Position numbers and translations under genes: made by a program. Below are positions 1-6,671 of a stretch of 8,482 bases of DNA, piece after piece (the first letter of the stretch is position 1; the number at the start of each line of letters is the position of its first letter). The notes beneath the pieces were generated by a model, which was not told the DNA's origin, ran no database searches, and worked only from the letters and a program-made list of their open reading frames with translations. Source of the stretch: CAZFBR01 sp035353495 [NCBI: uncultured bacterium] (GTDB taxonomy: Bacteria; DAOPZR01); NCBI GenBank assembly GCA_964517215.1, contig CAZFBR010000154.1:1-8482 (forward strand), read 5' to 3'.

Positions 1-60
1 CCGAGAACGTCGTCATCGCGACCGAGGGGTACGGCGCGACCCTGCGCGCCACCCCGCACG
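1..60 (+). other. Segment foreign to the rplJ locus, possible chimeric contig edge
   Basis: These bases should encode L10 residues from about 21 onward on the minus strand, but no minus frame shows the conserved L10 continuation (a D-Y-R-G-L-like stretch), and the rplJ frame meets a TGA at 13-15. On the plus strand, the frame beginning at base 3 reads ENVVIATEGYGATLRATPHA, and all 20 of these codons end in G or C, as in a real gene from a very GC-rich genome. The plus frame then crosses into the rplJ antisense and stops near 110. I infer a junction near base 60 between two unrelated sequences. An assembly chimera is the simplest explanation; a real rearrangement is possible but would break an essential gene. 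Confidence 0.45.
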
Positions 61-120
61 CGACTTCGCCAGCTTCTCCTGGATCTGCGCTACCTGATTG
101 ATTTTTTTTGCATTCGGCAT
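13..120 (-). CDS. rplJ: 50S ribosomal protein L10, N-terminal start only (frame lost near base 60)
   Basis: The ATG at 120-118 lies 15 bases after the rplA stop and has a GGGAG ribosome-binding site 8 bases upstream. The first 20 residues, MPNAKKINQVAQIQEKLAKS, fit the L10 N-terminus (basic start, then a helix ending in E-K-L-x-K-S), and the position directly after rplA is the conserved one. L10 binds 23S rRNA and carries the L7/L12 stalk. After codon 20 the sequence stops looking like L10 and ends at a TGA at 15-13, giving only 35 codons against a family length of about 165-180. Most likely the sequence before base 60 does not belong here, so this is the 5' end of an intact gene rather than a pseudogene. 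Codons 4-7 include a run of eight A, a possible slippage point. Confidence 0.6.
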   Translation of the reverse strand: MPNAKKINQVAQIQEKLAKSRAGWRAGSRRTPRSR

Positions 121-135
121 CGTCGTCGCTCCCGC

Positions 136-846
136 TTACATTCCCATTTTGTCCCAGACATCGCGCAGGTCGAGCTCAAGGCCCGGCCCCATTGTCGGAG
201 CGATGGTCACGCTCTTGACGTACGCGGTCCGGCCCGCCACCGCGGCCGGCTTGGCCCGGCCCAGCGCCGCCAGCAGCGCCAGCAGGTTTTCCGCCAGCTG
301 CGCCGCGCTGAACGACAGCTTGCCGATCACGCTGTGCATGATGTTGGTTTTGTCCACCTTGAGCTCGATGCGGCCCTTTTTCAGCTCGGCCACCGTCTTG
401 GCCAGGTCCATGGTCACCGTGCCGGCCTTCGGGTTCGGCATCAGCCCGCGCACGCCCAGCACCTTGCCCAGTTTGCCCACATCGCGCATCATGTCGGGGG
501 TCGCCACCGCGACGTCGAAATCCGTCCAGCCGCCCATGATCTTGGCGATGGTCTCCGCGTCGCCGATGTAATCCGCGCCCGCCTCCCGCGCTTCCTTTTC
601 CTTCTCGCCCTTGGCGAAGACCAGCACCCGCACCGCCTTGCCCGTGCCGTGCGGCAGCGAGACCGTGGTGCGCACCTGCTGGTCCGCCTTGCGCGAGTCG
701 ATGCCCAGGCGCACATGCACCTCGACTGTCTCGTCGAACTTCGCCGCCTTGAGCGACTTCAGCGTCGCGCAGGCGTCCTCCAGCGCGGTCCGCTTCGCCG
801 TGCCGACCGTTTCCTTGTTCGCCCGGTACCGTTTTCCGTGTGCCAT
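136..846 (-). CDS. rplA: 50S ribosomal protein L1
   Basis: Ribosomal protein L1 binds 23S rRNA at the mobile L1 stalk of the 50S subunit and helps release deacylated tRNA from the E site; in many bacteria it also represses translation of its own mRNA. The 236-residue product is full length for the family. The L1 signature is clear at residues 129-142 (VLGVRGLMPNPKAG), and the C-terminal RNA-contact motif PTMGPG is at 217-222. The N-terminus is the usual basic K-R-Y tail. The ATG at 846 is 4 bases after the rplK stop, with a GGAAGG site inside the end of rplK, so the two genes are almost certainly translationally coupled. No anomaly is seen inside the gene. Confidence 0.97.
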   Translation of the reverse strand: MAHGKRYRANKETVGTAKRTALEDACATLKSLKAAKFDETVEVHVRLGIDSRKADQQVRTTVSLPHGTGKAVRVLVFAKGEKEKEAREAGADYIGDAETIAKIMGGWTDFDVAVATPDMMRDVGKLGKVLGVRGLMPNPKAGTVTMDLAKTVAELKKGRIELKVDKTNIMHSVIGKLSFSAAQLAENLLALLAALGRAKPAAVAGRTAYVKSVTIAPTMGPGLELDLRDVWDKMGM

Positions 847-850
847 GCTG

Positions 851-1279
851 TTACCCTTCCACCACGATGCCCATGTTGCGCGCCGTGCCTTCGATGATTT
901 TCATCGCGCCCGCGATGTCATTGGCGTTCAGGTCGGGCAGCTTGAGCTTGGCGATTTCCTCGACCTGCGCCCGCGTCACCGAACCGACCTTGGTCTTGTT
1001 CGGCTCGCCCGAACCCTTGGCCAGCTTCGCCGCCTTCTTCAGCAGCACCGACGCCGGCGGCGTCTTGGTGACAAAGGTGAAGGTCCGGTCCTCATACGCC
1101 GTGATGATGATGGGAATGGTGATCCCCGGTTCCATCTTGGACGTCTTGGCGTTGAACTGCTTGCAGAAATCCATGATGTTGAGGCCGTGCTGGCCCAGCG
1201 CCGGTCCCACCGGCGGCGCCGGCGTCGCCTGGCCCGCCGGGGCCTGCAATTTGATGATTGCCTTGACTTTCTTTGCCAT
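851..1279 (-). CDS. rplK: 50S ribosomal protein L11
   Basis: L11 binds the GTPase-associated centre of 23S rRNA together with the L10/L12 stalk and is the site of thiopeptide action and of RelA-dependent stringent signalling. The 142-residue length is typical. The N-terminal domain shows the conserved proline-rich stretch [13 protein letters not shown] at residues 20-32, and the C-terminal rRNA-binding domain ends in the family signature at about 116-138 (D-L-N-A-N-D then G-T-A-R-N-M-G-I). The start ATG at 1279 has an AAGGGG-type site about 8 bases upstream. The gap to nusG upstream is 24 bases, so it is part of the same transcript. In many bacteria L1 represses at a site before rplK; the short gap leaves little room for a separate operator, and I could not identify one. 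Confidence 0.97.
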   Translation of the reverse strand: MAKKVKAIIKLQAPAGQATPAPPVGPALGQHGLNIMDFCKQFNAKTSKMEPGITIPIIITAYEDRTFTFVTKTPPASVLLKKAAKLAKGSGEPNKTKVGSVTRAQVEEIAKLKLPDLNANDIAGAMKIIEGTARNMGIVVEG

Positions 1280-1303
1280 CGTCCCGCCCCTTTTCCCCCG
1301 CCG

Positions 1304-1945
1304 CTACAGGCGCTCGACCTGCTCGAGTTCGACCTCGACCGGCGTCGCCCGTCCGAATATGTCCACCACCAGCTTCAGCTTGCCGCGCGTGTCGTCAATC
1401 TCCTGCACCTTGCCGGTGAAGTCCGTGAACGGGCCGACGGTAATCCGCACGTTCTCGCCCAGTTCATACGAAACCTTCAGCCGCGGGCGGCGCTGCCGCC
1501 CGAAGATCTGGTCGAAAATCAGCTTGACGTCATGCTGCGGCATGCACTGCGGCACGCCGCCGCCGCCGCCGATAAAGCCCGACACGCCGGGAATCCGCTG
1601 CACCGCGTTCCAGATCTCGATGTCCGCCTGCATCTGCAGCAGCACATAGCCCGGATACATCCGCCGCTCGACCATCTTCTTCTTGCCGCGCTTGACTTCC
1701 TCGACCTTCTCCATCGGCACCAGCACATGGCTGACCTTGTCGCTCCAGCCCATCTGCGCGACTTTGCCCTCGATCGCCGTGCGCACCTTGCTCTCGTACC
1801 CCGAGTAGGTGTGCACGATGTACCAGTTGTTCAGGTCCAGGTTGTCGGGATCGATGCCCTGCAGGCAGCGTTCCCACTCCGACAGCGTTTCCGGCGACCG
1901 TTCCGCCGCCGCGTCCGCCCCCGGCACTTGTTCGTCCGTCGTCAT
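1304..1945 (-). CDS. nusG: Transcription termination/antitermination protein NusG
   Basis: NusG binds RNA polymerase through its N-terminal NGN domain and binds Rho or ribosomal protein S10 through its C-terminal KOW domain. From the ATG at 1945 the protein has 213 residues. The NGN domain begins at W41 (WYIVHTYSGYE) and includes R95-MYPGYV at 95-101; the KOW domain runs from about 160 to the end, with the conserved V-x-I-x-x-G-P-F-x-D-F-x-G block at 166-178 and D-I-F-G-R near 195. I chose this start because a GGAG site (1954-1957) sits 8 bases upstream; a longer open frame to 1999 overlaps secE and has no such support. About 39 acidic, probably disordered residues precede the NGN domain, so the protein is longer than the common ~180 residues. 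A run of five glycines (125-129) marks the interdomain side of NGN. Confidence 0.96.
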   Translation of the reverse strand: MTTDEQVPGADAAAERSPETLSEWERCLQGIDPDNLDLNNWYIVHTYSGYESKVRTAIEGKVAQMGWSDKVSHVLVPMEKVEEVKRGKKKMVERRMYPGYVLLQMQADIEIWNAVQRIPGVSGFIGGGGGVPQCMPQHDVKLIFDQIFGRQRRPRLKVSYELGENVRITVGPFTDFTGKVQEIDDTRGKLKLVVDIFGRATPVEVELEQVERL

Positions 1946-1953
1946 CACATCGT

Positions 1954-1957
1954 CTCC
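1954..1957 (-). promoter_or_regulatory. Ribosome-binding site that fixes the nusG start
   Basis: GGAG on the minus strand, 8 bases before the ATG at 1945 and just after the secE TGA at 1961-1959. It supports the 1945 start over the longer in-frame extension into secE. Confidence 0.6.
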
Positions 1958-1958
1958 G

Positions 1959-2192
1959 TCAGCCGCCCGCCAGCCGGGTGCGCAGTTCGCCGAACGCAAA
2001 GTCCAGCAGGCCCAGATACAGCGACACCACCACGACGATCACGATCACCACCAGCGTCGATGAGACGATCGTGTCGCGGTTGGGCCAGCTGACCTTGCCG
2101 GTCCACGGGTTGACTTCCTGGTAGACCTCGCGCAGAAATTTCCGCGTCGCCAGCCCCCAGTTCCTGACTTTCTCCGTCCACTGCGCGCTCAT
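1959..2192 (-). CDS. secE: Preprotein translocase subunit SecE
   Basis: SecE clamps the SecY channel in the inner membrane and is essential for SecYEG-dependent export. The 77-residue product is the short single-span form found outside enterobacteria. An amphipathic helix (residues about 14-28, FLREVYQEVN) is followed by the family hallmark K-V-S-W-P-N-R-D at 33-40 and a transmembrane segment at about 43-64, very rich in V and L. The ATG at 2192 is preceded by an AGGGAAGG stretch about 12 bases upstream, a slightly long spacing. The nusG start lies 13 bases after its stop, the standard secE-nusG pair. Confidence 0.95.
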   Translation of the reverse strand: MSAQWTEKVRNWGLATRKFLREVYQEVNPWTGKVSWPNRDTIVSSTLVVIVIVVVVSLYLGLLDFAFGELRTRLAGG

Positions 2193-2244
2193 AATATTAC
2201 CATGCCTTCCCTGCCGCCTGTCCCGCCCCGGCCTGGTGCGAAAA

Positions 2245-2320
2245 TGGCAGGCCAGGAGGGAATCGAACCCCCAGCCTTCGGTTTTGGAGACCGACGCTCT
2301 GCCAATTGAGCTACTGGCCT
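2245..2320 (-). tRNA. trpT: tRNA-Trp (anticodon CCA)
   Basis: A complete cloverleaf can be drawn on the minus strand, 76 bases with the 3' CCA encoded. The acceptor arm pairs AGGCCAG with CTGGCCT, followed by discriminator G. The D arm is GCTC/GAGC, the anticodon arm TCGGT/ACCGA encloses the loop CTCCAAA with anticodon CCA (+ strand 2285-2287), and the T arm GGGGG/CCCTC carries TTCGATT with one G-T pair. G discriminator and CCA anticodon are normal for bacterial tRNA-Trp. It lies between rpmG and secE, a classical position, and is probably cut from a common transcript: the distances to rpmG (19 bases) and secE (52 bases) leave little room for separate promoters. Confidence 0.97.
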
Positions 2321-2339
2321 GTGACCTGTCGCGCGGGTG

Positions 2340-2489
2340 CTACTTGGTTTCCTTGTGCGCCGTATGCTTCCGACAGAACCGGCAGTACTTTTTCAACGCC
2401 AGCCGCTCACGCACGGTCTTGCGGTTTTTCATCGTCGTGTAATTCCGCTGCTTGCACTCGCTGCACTCCAACGTCACTATGTCTGCCAT
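2340..2489 (-). CDS. rpmG: 50S ribosomal protein L33 (zinc-ribbon form)
   Basis: L33 is a small 50S protein near the E site. The 49-residue product from the ATG at 2489 matches family length and shows two zinc-ligand pairs, CSEC at residues 9-12 and CRFC at 38-41, so this is the zinc-binding C+ type. Between them is the conserved N-Y-T-T-x-K-N-x-K-x-x-x-E-R-L-x-L-K-K-Y pattern. An AAAGGA site lies about 8 bases upstream of the ATG. A longer in-frame opening to 2555 is rejected because it would include the promoter. The gene is followed after 19 bases by tRNA-Trp. A zinc-free L33 paralogue elsewhere in the genome is possible but cannot be seen here. Confidence 0.95.
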   Translation of the reverse strand: MADIVTLECSECKQRNYTTMKNRKTVRERLALKKYCRFCRKHTAHKETK

Positions 2490-2545
2490 CGCTGTCGTCC
2501 TTTCCCCGTCGCACAACACCGCCACTGCACAAAAACGCAGTAGTG

Positions 2546-2574
2546 ATTGTAGCACACCCCCATACTTTTGTCAA
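2546..2574 (-). promoter_or_regulatory. Strong sigma70-type promoter for rpmG-trpT-secE-nusG-rplKA
   Basis: The minus strand carries a perfect -35 TTGACA (2569-2574), a 17-base spacer and the -10 TACAAT (2546-2551), one mismatch from consensus. The expected start is near 2539, giving a leader of about 50 bases before rpmG. This is the strongest promoter by eye in the window and fits a highly expressed translation operon. A purine-rich discriminator is not obvious; the bases after the -10 are CACTAC. Confidence 0.85.
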
Positions 2575-2600
2575 GTGCCGCTCGCCCCGCCAGGATTCCC

Positions 2601-2637
2601 GGTCCGCGCACCCCCGGTTCAGCGCAGGGGGGGGACC
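2601..2637 (-). other. GC-rich inverted repeat at the end of the small membrane gene
   Basis: GGTCC at 2601-2605 pairs with GGACC at 2633-2637, and a C5 run (2611-2615) can pair with part of the G8 run (2627-2634) inside it. The structure overlaps the stop codon of the upstream gene and lies just before the rpmG promoter. It has no T tract, so it is not a standard intrinsic terminator; it may still weaken read-through or protect a 3' end. Confidence 0.25.
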
Positions 2638-2912
2638 GCCGGCGCCATGCCGGGCGGATGATAATACGGCAGGCTTTCCTTGTGCTGGAACGGTTCCGCA
2701 ATGATCACCAGCAGCAGCAGCAAAACAATCAGCGCCGCCACCACATAATACACCACGCGCGGCAGGGCGGTCAGCATCTGCTGGCCGCGAACCTTTTTCT
2801 TCCGCTTGATGACCTCGACCACCGTGCCGTCAGGTTCGATTTCCCGCCGCCGGGTTTCCCGGGCGGCGGTATCGTCATGGTCCGGTCCCGGCCGCCGCGC
2901 GCCATCCGTCAT
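2619..2912 (-). CDS. Small single-pass membrane protein, unknown function, downstream of leuS
   Basis: I do not recognise this 97-residue protein. Residues 1-45 are hydrophilic and highly charged (R-R-R-E, K-R-K-K-K at 36-40), residues 53-72 form one clear transmembrane helix (V-V-Y-Y-V-V then a run of L, V and I), and residues 73-97 are proline-rich. With the basic cluster before the helix, the positive-inside rule predicts the N-terminus in the cytoplasm. The start ATG at 2912 is 12 bases after the leuS stop and has a perfect GGAGG site 8 bases upstream, so it is probably translated from the leuS mRNA. The last codons run through a tract of eight C, where a length error would change the C-terminus. 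No link to LeuRS function can be claimed. Confidence 0.65.
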   Translation of the reverse strand: MTDGARRPGPDHDDTAARETRRREIEPDGTVVEVIKRKKKVRGQQMLTALPRVVYYVVAALIVLLLLLVIIAEPFQHKESLPYYHPPGMAPAVPPLR

Positions 2913-2924
2913 GGTCCGCCTCCG

Positions 2925-5504
2925 CTACCGGACGATAAAGTTCACAATCCGGTCCGGTACGCAGACCGCCTTGACAATCGTCCTGCCCGCCAGATACTTC
3001 GCCACATTGGGTTCCGCCTCCGCCGCCGCCCGCATCGCCGCCGGATCGGCGCCCTTGGGCAGCCGGATCGTGCCGCGCACCTTGCCCAGCACCTGCACCG
3101 CCACTTCCAGCTCCGCGTCCACCGTCAGGGCGGGGTCGAACGCCGGCCAGGCGGCGCGGAACACCGTGTCGGCATGCCCCAGCCGCGACCACAGCTCCTC
3201 CGCCCAGTGCGGCGCAAACGGGGCCAGCACCACGATCAGCTTTTCCAAATCCGCCGGGGCGCAGGACTCCTCGCCGCTGCCGTCGCCGCAGACCACCGTG
3301 TTGGCACACTCCATGAAATTGGCCACCAGCGTGTTCAGCCGGAAGTCCGCCATCTTTTCCGTCGCCTGGCGCACCAGCTTGTGCAGCGCCCGCTGCGTTT
3401 GCGACCCGGTGGCGGTGTCGCCCTGATGCCGCAGCACATATTCGAAGAGCCGGCGCAGCATCTTGTGCACGCCGACAATCCCCGCATCGTTCCACTCCGA
3501 ATCCTCCTCGGGCGGCCCGATAAAGAGCTCGTACAGGCGCAGCGCGTCCGTCCCGTATTTCGCCACCAGCTCGTCGGGCGAGACCACGTTGCCCTCCGAT
3601 TTTGACATTTTGCGCACTTCGTCGAATTTCTCGCTGTAGCGGGTCACCATCCCCTGATTGAACAGCCGGGTGAACGGTTCCGCGAAACCCACCGCCCCGA
3701 GATCATGCAGGAAGCGGTTGAAGAACCGCGCGTAGAGCAGGTGCAGAATGGCATGCTCGATGCCGCCGATGTACAAATCCACCGGCAGCCAGCGCTGCGC
3801 CGCCGCCGGATCAACCAGATGCGTCGCGCAGCGCGGCGAGGCGTAGCGCAGGAAATACCACGACGAACCCGCCCACTGCGGCATCGTGTCCGTCTCGCGT
3901 TCCGCCTGCCCGCCGCAGACCGGGCAGGGGACCTCGACCCACTCGCGGATGGCCGCCAGCGGCGAGGCGCCCGTCCCCGTCGGCTGGTATTTCTCCACTT
4001 CGGGCAGCCGCACCGGGAGCTGGTCCTCGGGCACCGGGACCGCCCCGCAGGTCGGGCAGTGGATGATCGGGATGGGCTCGCCCCAGTAGCGCTGGCGCGC
4101 GAAAATCCAGTCGCGCATCTTGTACTGCACCTGCGCCGCGCCCTGCCCGCGCGCTGCCAGCCAGTCGGTGATCTTCTTTTTCGCCTCCGGCACCGCGAGA
4201 CCGCTGATGCTGAGCCCGCGCTTTTCGCAGCCGCTGTTGATCAGTTCGCCGTCGCCCGCCCAGCACAACTGCCCCGCCCGGATGGCGTCCGCGAGCTGCG
4301 CCCGTTTTCCCGCGTCCTTGAGCTCTGCCGCCGTGACCGGCTCGCCACCGCTGATATCCGCCGGTTCGGCCGTGTCGATCTGCGGGTTGATAATGCAGCG
4401 GATGGGCAGGTGAAACTTCACCGCAAAGGCAAAATCGCGATGGTCGTGCGCGGGGACCGCCATGATCGCCCCGGTGCCGTAGCCCGCGAGCACATAGTCC
4501 GCCACCCAGATCGGCAGCTGCTCGCCGTTGACCGGGTTCTCCGCGTAGCTGCCGGTGAACACGCCGGTCTTCTCGCGCCCCTCCGCGATACGCTCGATGT
4601 CCTTCTGCCGCTTGGCCTGCGCCGCGTAGGCCTCGACTGCCGCCCGCTGACCGGCCACTGTCAGCTGCGCCACCAGTTCATGTTCGGGCGCCAGCACGAG
4701 GTAGGTTGCGCCGAAGAGCGTGTCCGGCCGGGTGGTGAACACCGTCACCGGGACCTGCGCGCCCGTCTCGGCATTGGCTGCGGTAAACGTCACCGACGCG
4801 CCTTCACTTTTGCCGATCCAGTTGCGCTGCATCGTCTTGACCTTTTCCGGCCAGTCCAGCGTCTCCAGTCCCTGCAGCAGCTTCTCCGCATAGGCGGTGA
4901 TTTTCAGCATCCACTGCTTCATCGACTTCGGTTCAACCGCGCTCCCGCACCGGTCGCAGACCCCGCCCACCGCCTCCTCGTTCGCCAGCCCCGTCTTGCA
5001 CGACGGGCACCAGTTGATCGGCATTTCCTTCTGGTAGGCCAGGCCGCGCTTGAAGAACTGCACGAAAATCCATTGCGTCCAGCGGTAATAGTCGGGATCG
5101 ACGGTCGAAATCTCGCGCGACCAGTCGTAGACCGTGCCGATCTCCTGCAGCTGGCGGCGGATGTTGTCGATATTGCTCTGCGTATTGGCGCGCGGGTGCA
5201 GCCCCTTCTTGATCGCGTCATTCTCCGCCGGCAGCCCGAAGGCGTCCCAGCCCATCGGGTGCAGCACCTCATGCCCCGTGAGCAGTTTGTAGCGCGCGAT
5301 CACGTCGCTGATGACATAGCCGCGCCAGTGGCCGACATGCAGTCCGCTCCCCGACGGATACGGGAACATGTCGAGGCAGTAGAATTTCGGTTTGCCGCTG
5401 TCATCGCGGGTCCGGTACAGCTCCTGCTTCGCCCAGCGCTGCCGCCATTTCGGCTCCAGTTCGCTGAAATTGTATTTCGGTTCCCTCGGGTCATTCGCTT
5501 CCAT
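2925..5504 (-). CDS. leuS: Leucyl-tRNA synthetase
   Basis: This cytoplasmic class I enzyme attaches leucine to tRNA-Leu using ATP and edits mischarged products. From the ATG at 5504 it has 859 residues, normal for bacterial LeuRS. The ATP-binding HIGH motif is HVGH at 56-59 and KMSKS is at 632-636. The CP1 editing domain shows TTRPDT at 257-262 and the [15 protein letters not shown] block at 343-357. Two cysteine sets look zinc-binding: C166, C169, C183, C186 in the first, and C483, C486, C527, C530 in the second. [10 protein letters not shown] (466-475) and [11 protein letters not shown] (544-554) are LeuRS-typical. A GAGG site 7 bases upstream supports this start; in-frame ATGs at 5531 and 5546 are less well supported. 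The gene is complete with no frame problem. Confidence 0.98.
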   Translation of the reverse strand: MEANDPREPKYNFSELEPKWRQRWAKQELYRTRDDSGKPKFYCLDMFPYPSGSGLHVGHWRGYVISDVIARYKLLTGHEVLHPMGWDAFGLPAENDAIKKGLHPRANTQSNIDNIRRQLQEIGTVYDWSREISTVDPDYYRWTQWIFVQFFKRGLAYQKEMPINWCPSCKTGLANEEAVGGVCDRCGSAVEPKSMKQWMLKITAYAEKLLQGLETLDWPEKVKTMQRNWIGKSEGASVTFTAANAETGAQVPVTVFTTRPDTLFGATYLVLAPEHELVAQLTVAGQRAAVEAYAAQAKRQKDIERIAEGREKTGVFTGSYAENPVNGEQLPIWVADYVLAGYGTGAIMAVPAHDHRDFAFAVKFHLPIRCIINPQIDTAEPADISGGEPVTAAELKDAGKRAQLADAIRAGQLCWAGDGELINSGCEKRGLSISGLAVPEAKKKITDWLAARGQGAAQVQYKMRDWIFARQRYWGEPIPIIHCPTCGAVPVPEDQLPVRLPEVEKYQPTGTGASPLAAIREWVEVPCPVCGGQAERETDTMPQWAGSSWYFLRYASPRCATHLVDPAAAQRWLPVDLYIGGIEHAILHLLYARFFNRFLHDLGAVGFAEPFTRLFNQGMVTRYSEKFDEVRKMSKSEGNVVSPDELVAKYGTDALRLYELFIGPPEEDSEWNDAGIVGVHKMLRRLFEYVLRHQGDTATGSQTQRALHKLVRQATEKMADFRLNTLVANFMECANTVVCGDGSGEESCAPADLEKLIVVLAPFAPHWAEELWSRLGHADTVFRAAWPAFDPALTVDAELEVAVQVLGKVRGTIRLPKGADPAAMRAAAEAEPNVAKYLAGRTIVKAVCVPDRIVNFIVR

Positions 5505-5593
5505 GATTCCGCCTCGCCTTGTCGCCAGCATCCCGCCATGCCGCACACCACACCCGCTGTCCGCAGGACTTGCCGGCTGACTTTCAGTGCGGG

Positions 5594-5622
5594 ATTATAG
5601 CACCGCCGCCCGCCCGCTGCAA
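5594..5622 (-). promoter_or_regulatory. Sigma70-type promoter for leuS
   Basis: The minus strand has -35 TTGCAG (5617-5622), a 17-base spacer and a perfect -10 TATAAT (5594-5599). The predicted start is near 5587, leaving a leader of roughly 80 bases to the leuS ATG. That is too short for a T-box leader, and none of its motifs were seen. The -35 is embedded in CGGCACTTG, which is shared with the rpmG promoter. Confidence 0.75.
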
Positions 5623-5739
5623 GTGCCGTGTCCACCCATCCGGAACAGAATTATATGAAGGACTGAACGCAGTGAAATCTTGCTTCGAGCTACAGGGAGT
5701 TTGCGCTTGACAATTCAGAATCGCGCTCAACTCGTTAGA
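5623..5739. other. Gap between the island gene's 3' end and the leuS promoter, nothing firm
   Basis: No gene is supported here. A second TATAAT lies on the minus strand at 5650-5655 but has no good -35, and a TTGACA on the plus strand at 5707-5712 has no -10 at the right distance. I see no hairpin followed by a T tract, so transcription of the island gene may read into leuS. Confidence 0.4.
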
Positions 5740-6671
5740 TCAAAAATTGCTCATCACATAGTCGATGTGCAATAATCTGATTATAACCGAATTTACCAAC
5801 CCCGTAACCCATTCGGCATGCCGCCATATCATACTCCGGTTGGTTCCAGATATTCTCACCACATCAACATATAACTGCTCAATTCCAGGGGTATATCCAA
5901 ATCCTAGGCCATGCACTGAATACCAATACCCCCTCCCATTATACACCGATCTGTAAAAGATATGGCGGCGGGGATCCAGTATTACACTGCCGGGAAGCTC
6001 CCATCCCGTCCCAGACACCGGACACCGCGAAAGATCAACCAGCATCAGCTTATCATTCGCAAATTGATACACACCTTGTTCTGTTACTATCAAAGCGCCA
6101 TTGTTCGACAAGCATGCCGGCAACATTGCCGAGGTATCTGATTCCACTTTTTCATTATAGTATAAACATTGCCCACTTAAGCGGTAAATCCCCGTAAATG
6201 ATCGCAACCATTTTTCGCTACGTTTCAAGCCGGTAATGAGAAGATTTTCATTATTATTGAAAACCATGATTCGCCCATTAAGTATAACTGAGCTGTCGTA
6301 TTCATAGCATGATAATAGTAGGGGCACCCGCTCAACACGGCGTTGCGTTTCAACGCCAAATATTCCTTCGTTCACACCAAACACATCGCCTGTGTTCAGC
6401 AAACAAATAACTATTCCATTGACATAAACGAAATCACTTAGTGCCGGCTCATATGCGCATCTAAGCGCACCAAATGTTACTGTGTCACTATATATGCGAT
6501 TTTCGATTTCTATAGTTTGCTAGGCATTATAACATCACAACTTGCTTCTCTACATGTTATTGTTGGCTTAACATAACACCAATATAGCAGCATATATAAA
6601 ATGTACCCCGCTGTGAGCACACAAATGACTATCATGAGGTACATCATCCTTCGGTTTATCGCACTTACCAT
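5740..6671 (-). pseudogene. Membrane-anchored, beta-rich protein of unknown family, broken by one-base frameshift
   Basis: I do not recognise the family. The ATG at 6671 has a GGAG site (6682-6685) 10 bases upstream. It opens a frame of 53 codons with a transmembrane anchor at about residues 9-34 (M-M-Y-L-M-I-V-I-C-V-L-T-A-G-Y-I-L-Y), then stops at TAG 6512-6510. A second frame is open from 6519 to the TGA at 5740, reads QTIEIENRIYSDTVTFGALR and onward, and has no ATG or GTG near its beginning. Adding one A to the A3 run (6516-6518) joins both into a 310-residue protein. The large part is rich in short strands and turns (V-I-L-N-G-R-I-M-V-F, G-A-L-I-V-T-E-Q-G-V-Y) and aromatic residues, with no catalytic motif visible; topology predicts one N-terminal anchor. 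Codon use is mixed and much less GC-rich than leuS, suggesting transfer. Either a mutation or a sequencing indel broke it. Confidence 0.65.

Noticed and set aside
611-2092. Long plus-strand open frame opposite rplA, rplK, nusG and secE
   Set aside because: It covers four clear genes on the other strand and has shadow-like composition.
5505-5587. T-box or other riboswitch before leuS
   Set aside because: The leader is only about 80 bases and shows none of the T-box sequence elements.
3705-5600. Long plus-strand open frame opposite leuS (631 codons)
   Set aside because: It is exactly antisense to a perfect LeuRS, rich in R, H, P and L as expected of a shadow frame in GC-rich DNA, and has no RBS or family motif.
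5650-5655. Second TATAAT upstream of leuS
   Set aside because: No acceptable -35 box 16-18 bases upstream.
5740-6402. Start of the island gene at the TTG at 6402
   Set aside because: The frame stays open and protein-like for 39 codons upstream and the TTG has no convincing RBS; the 6671 start with one frameshift explains the locus better.
6510-6522. Programmed -1 frameshift joining the two halves of the island gene
   Set aside because: The overlap AGCAAACTATAG has no X-XXY-YYZ slippery heptamer in the right frame and no clear downstream stimulator, so an indel is simpler.
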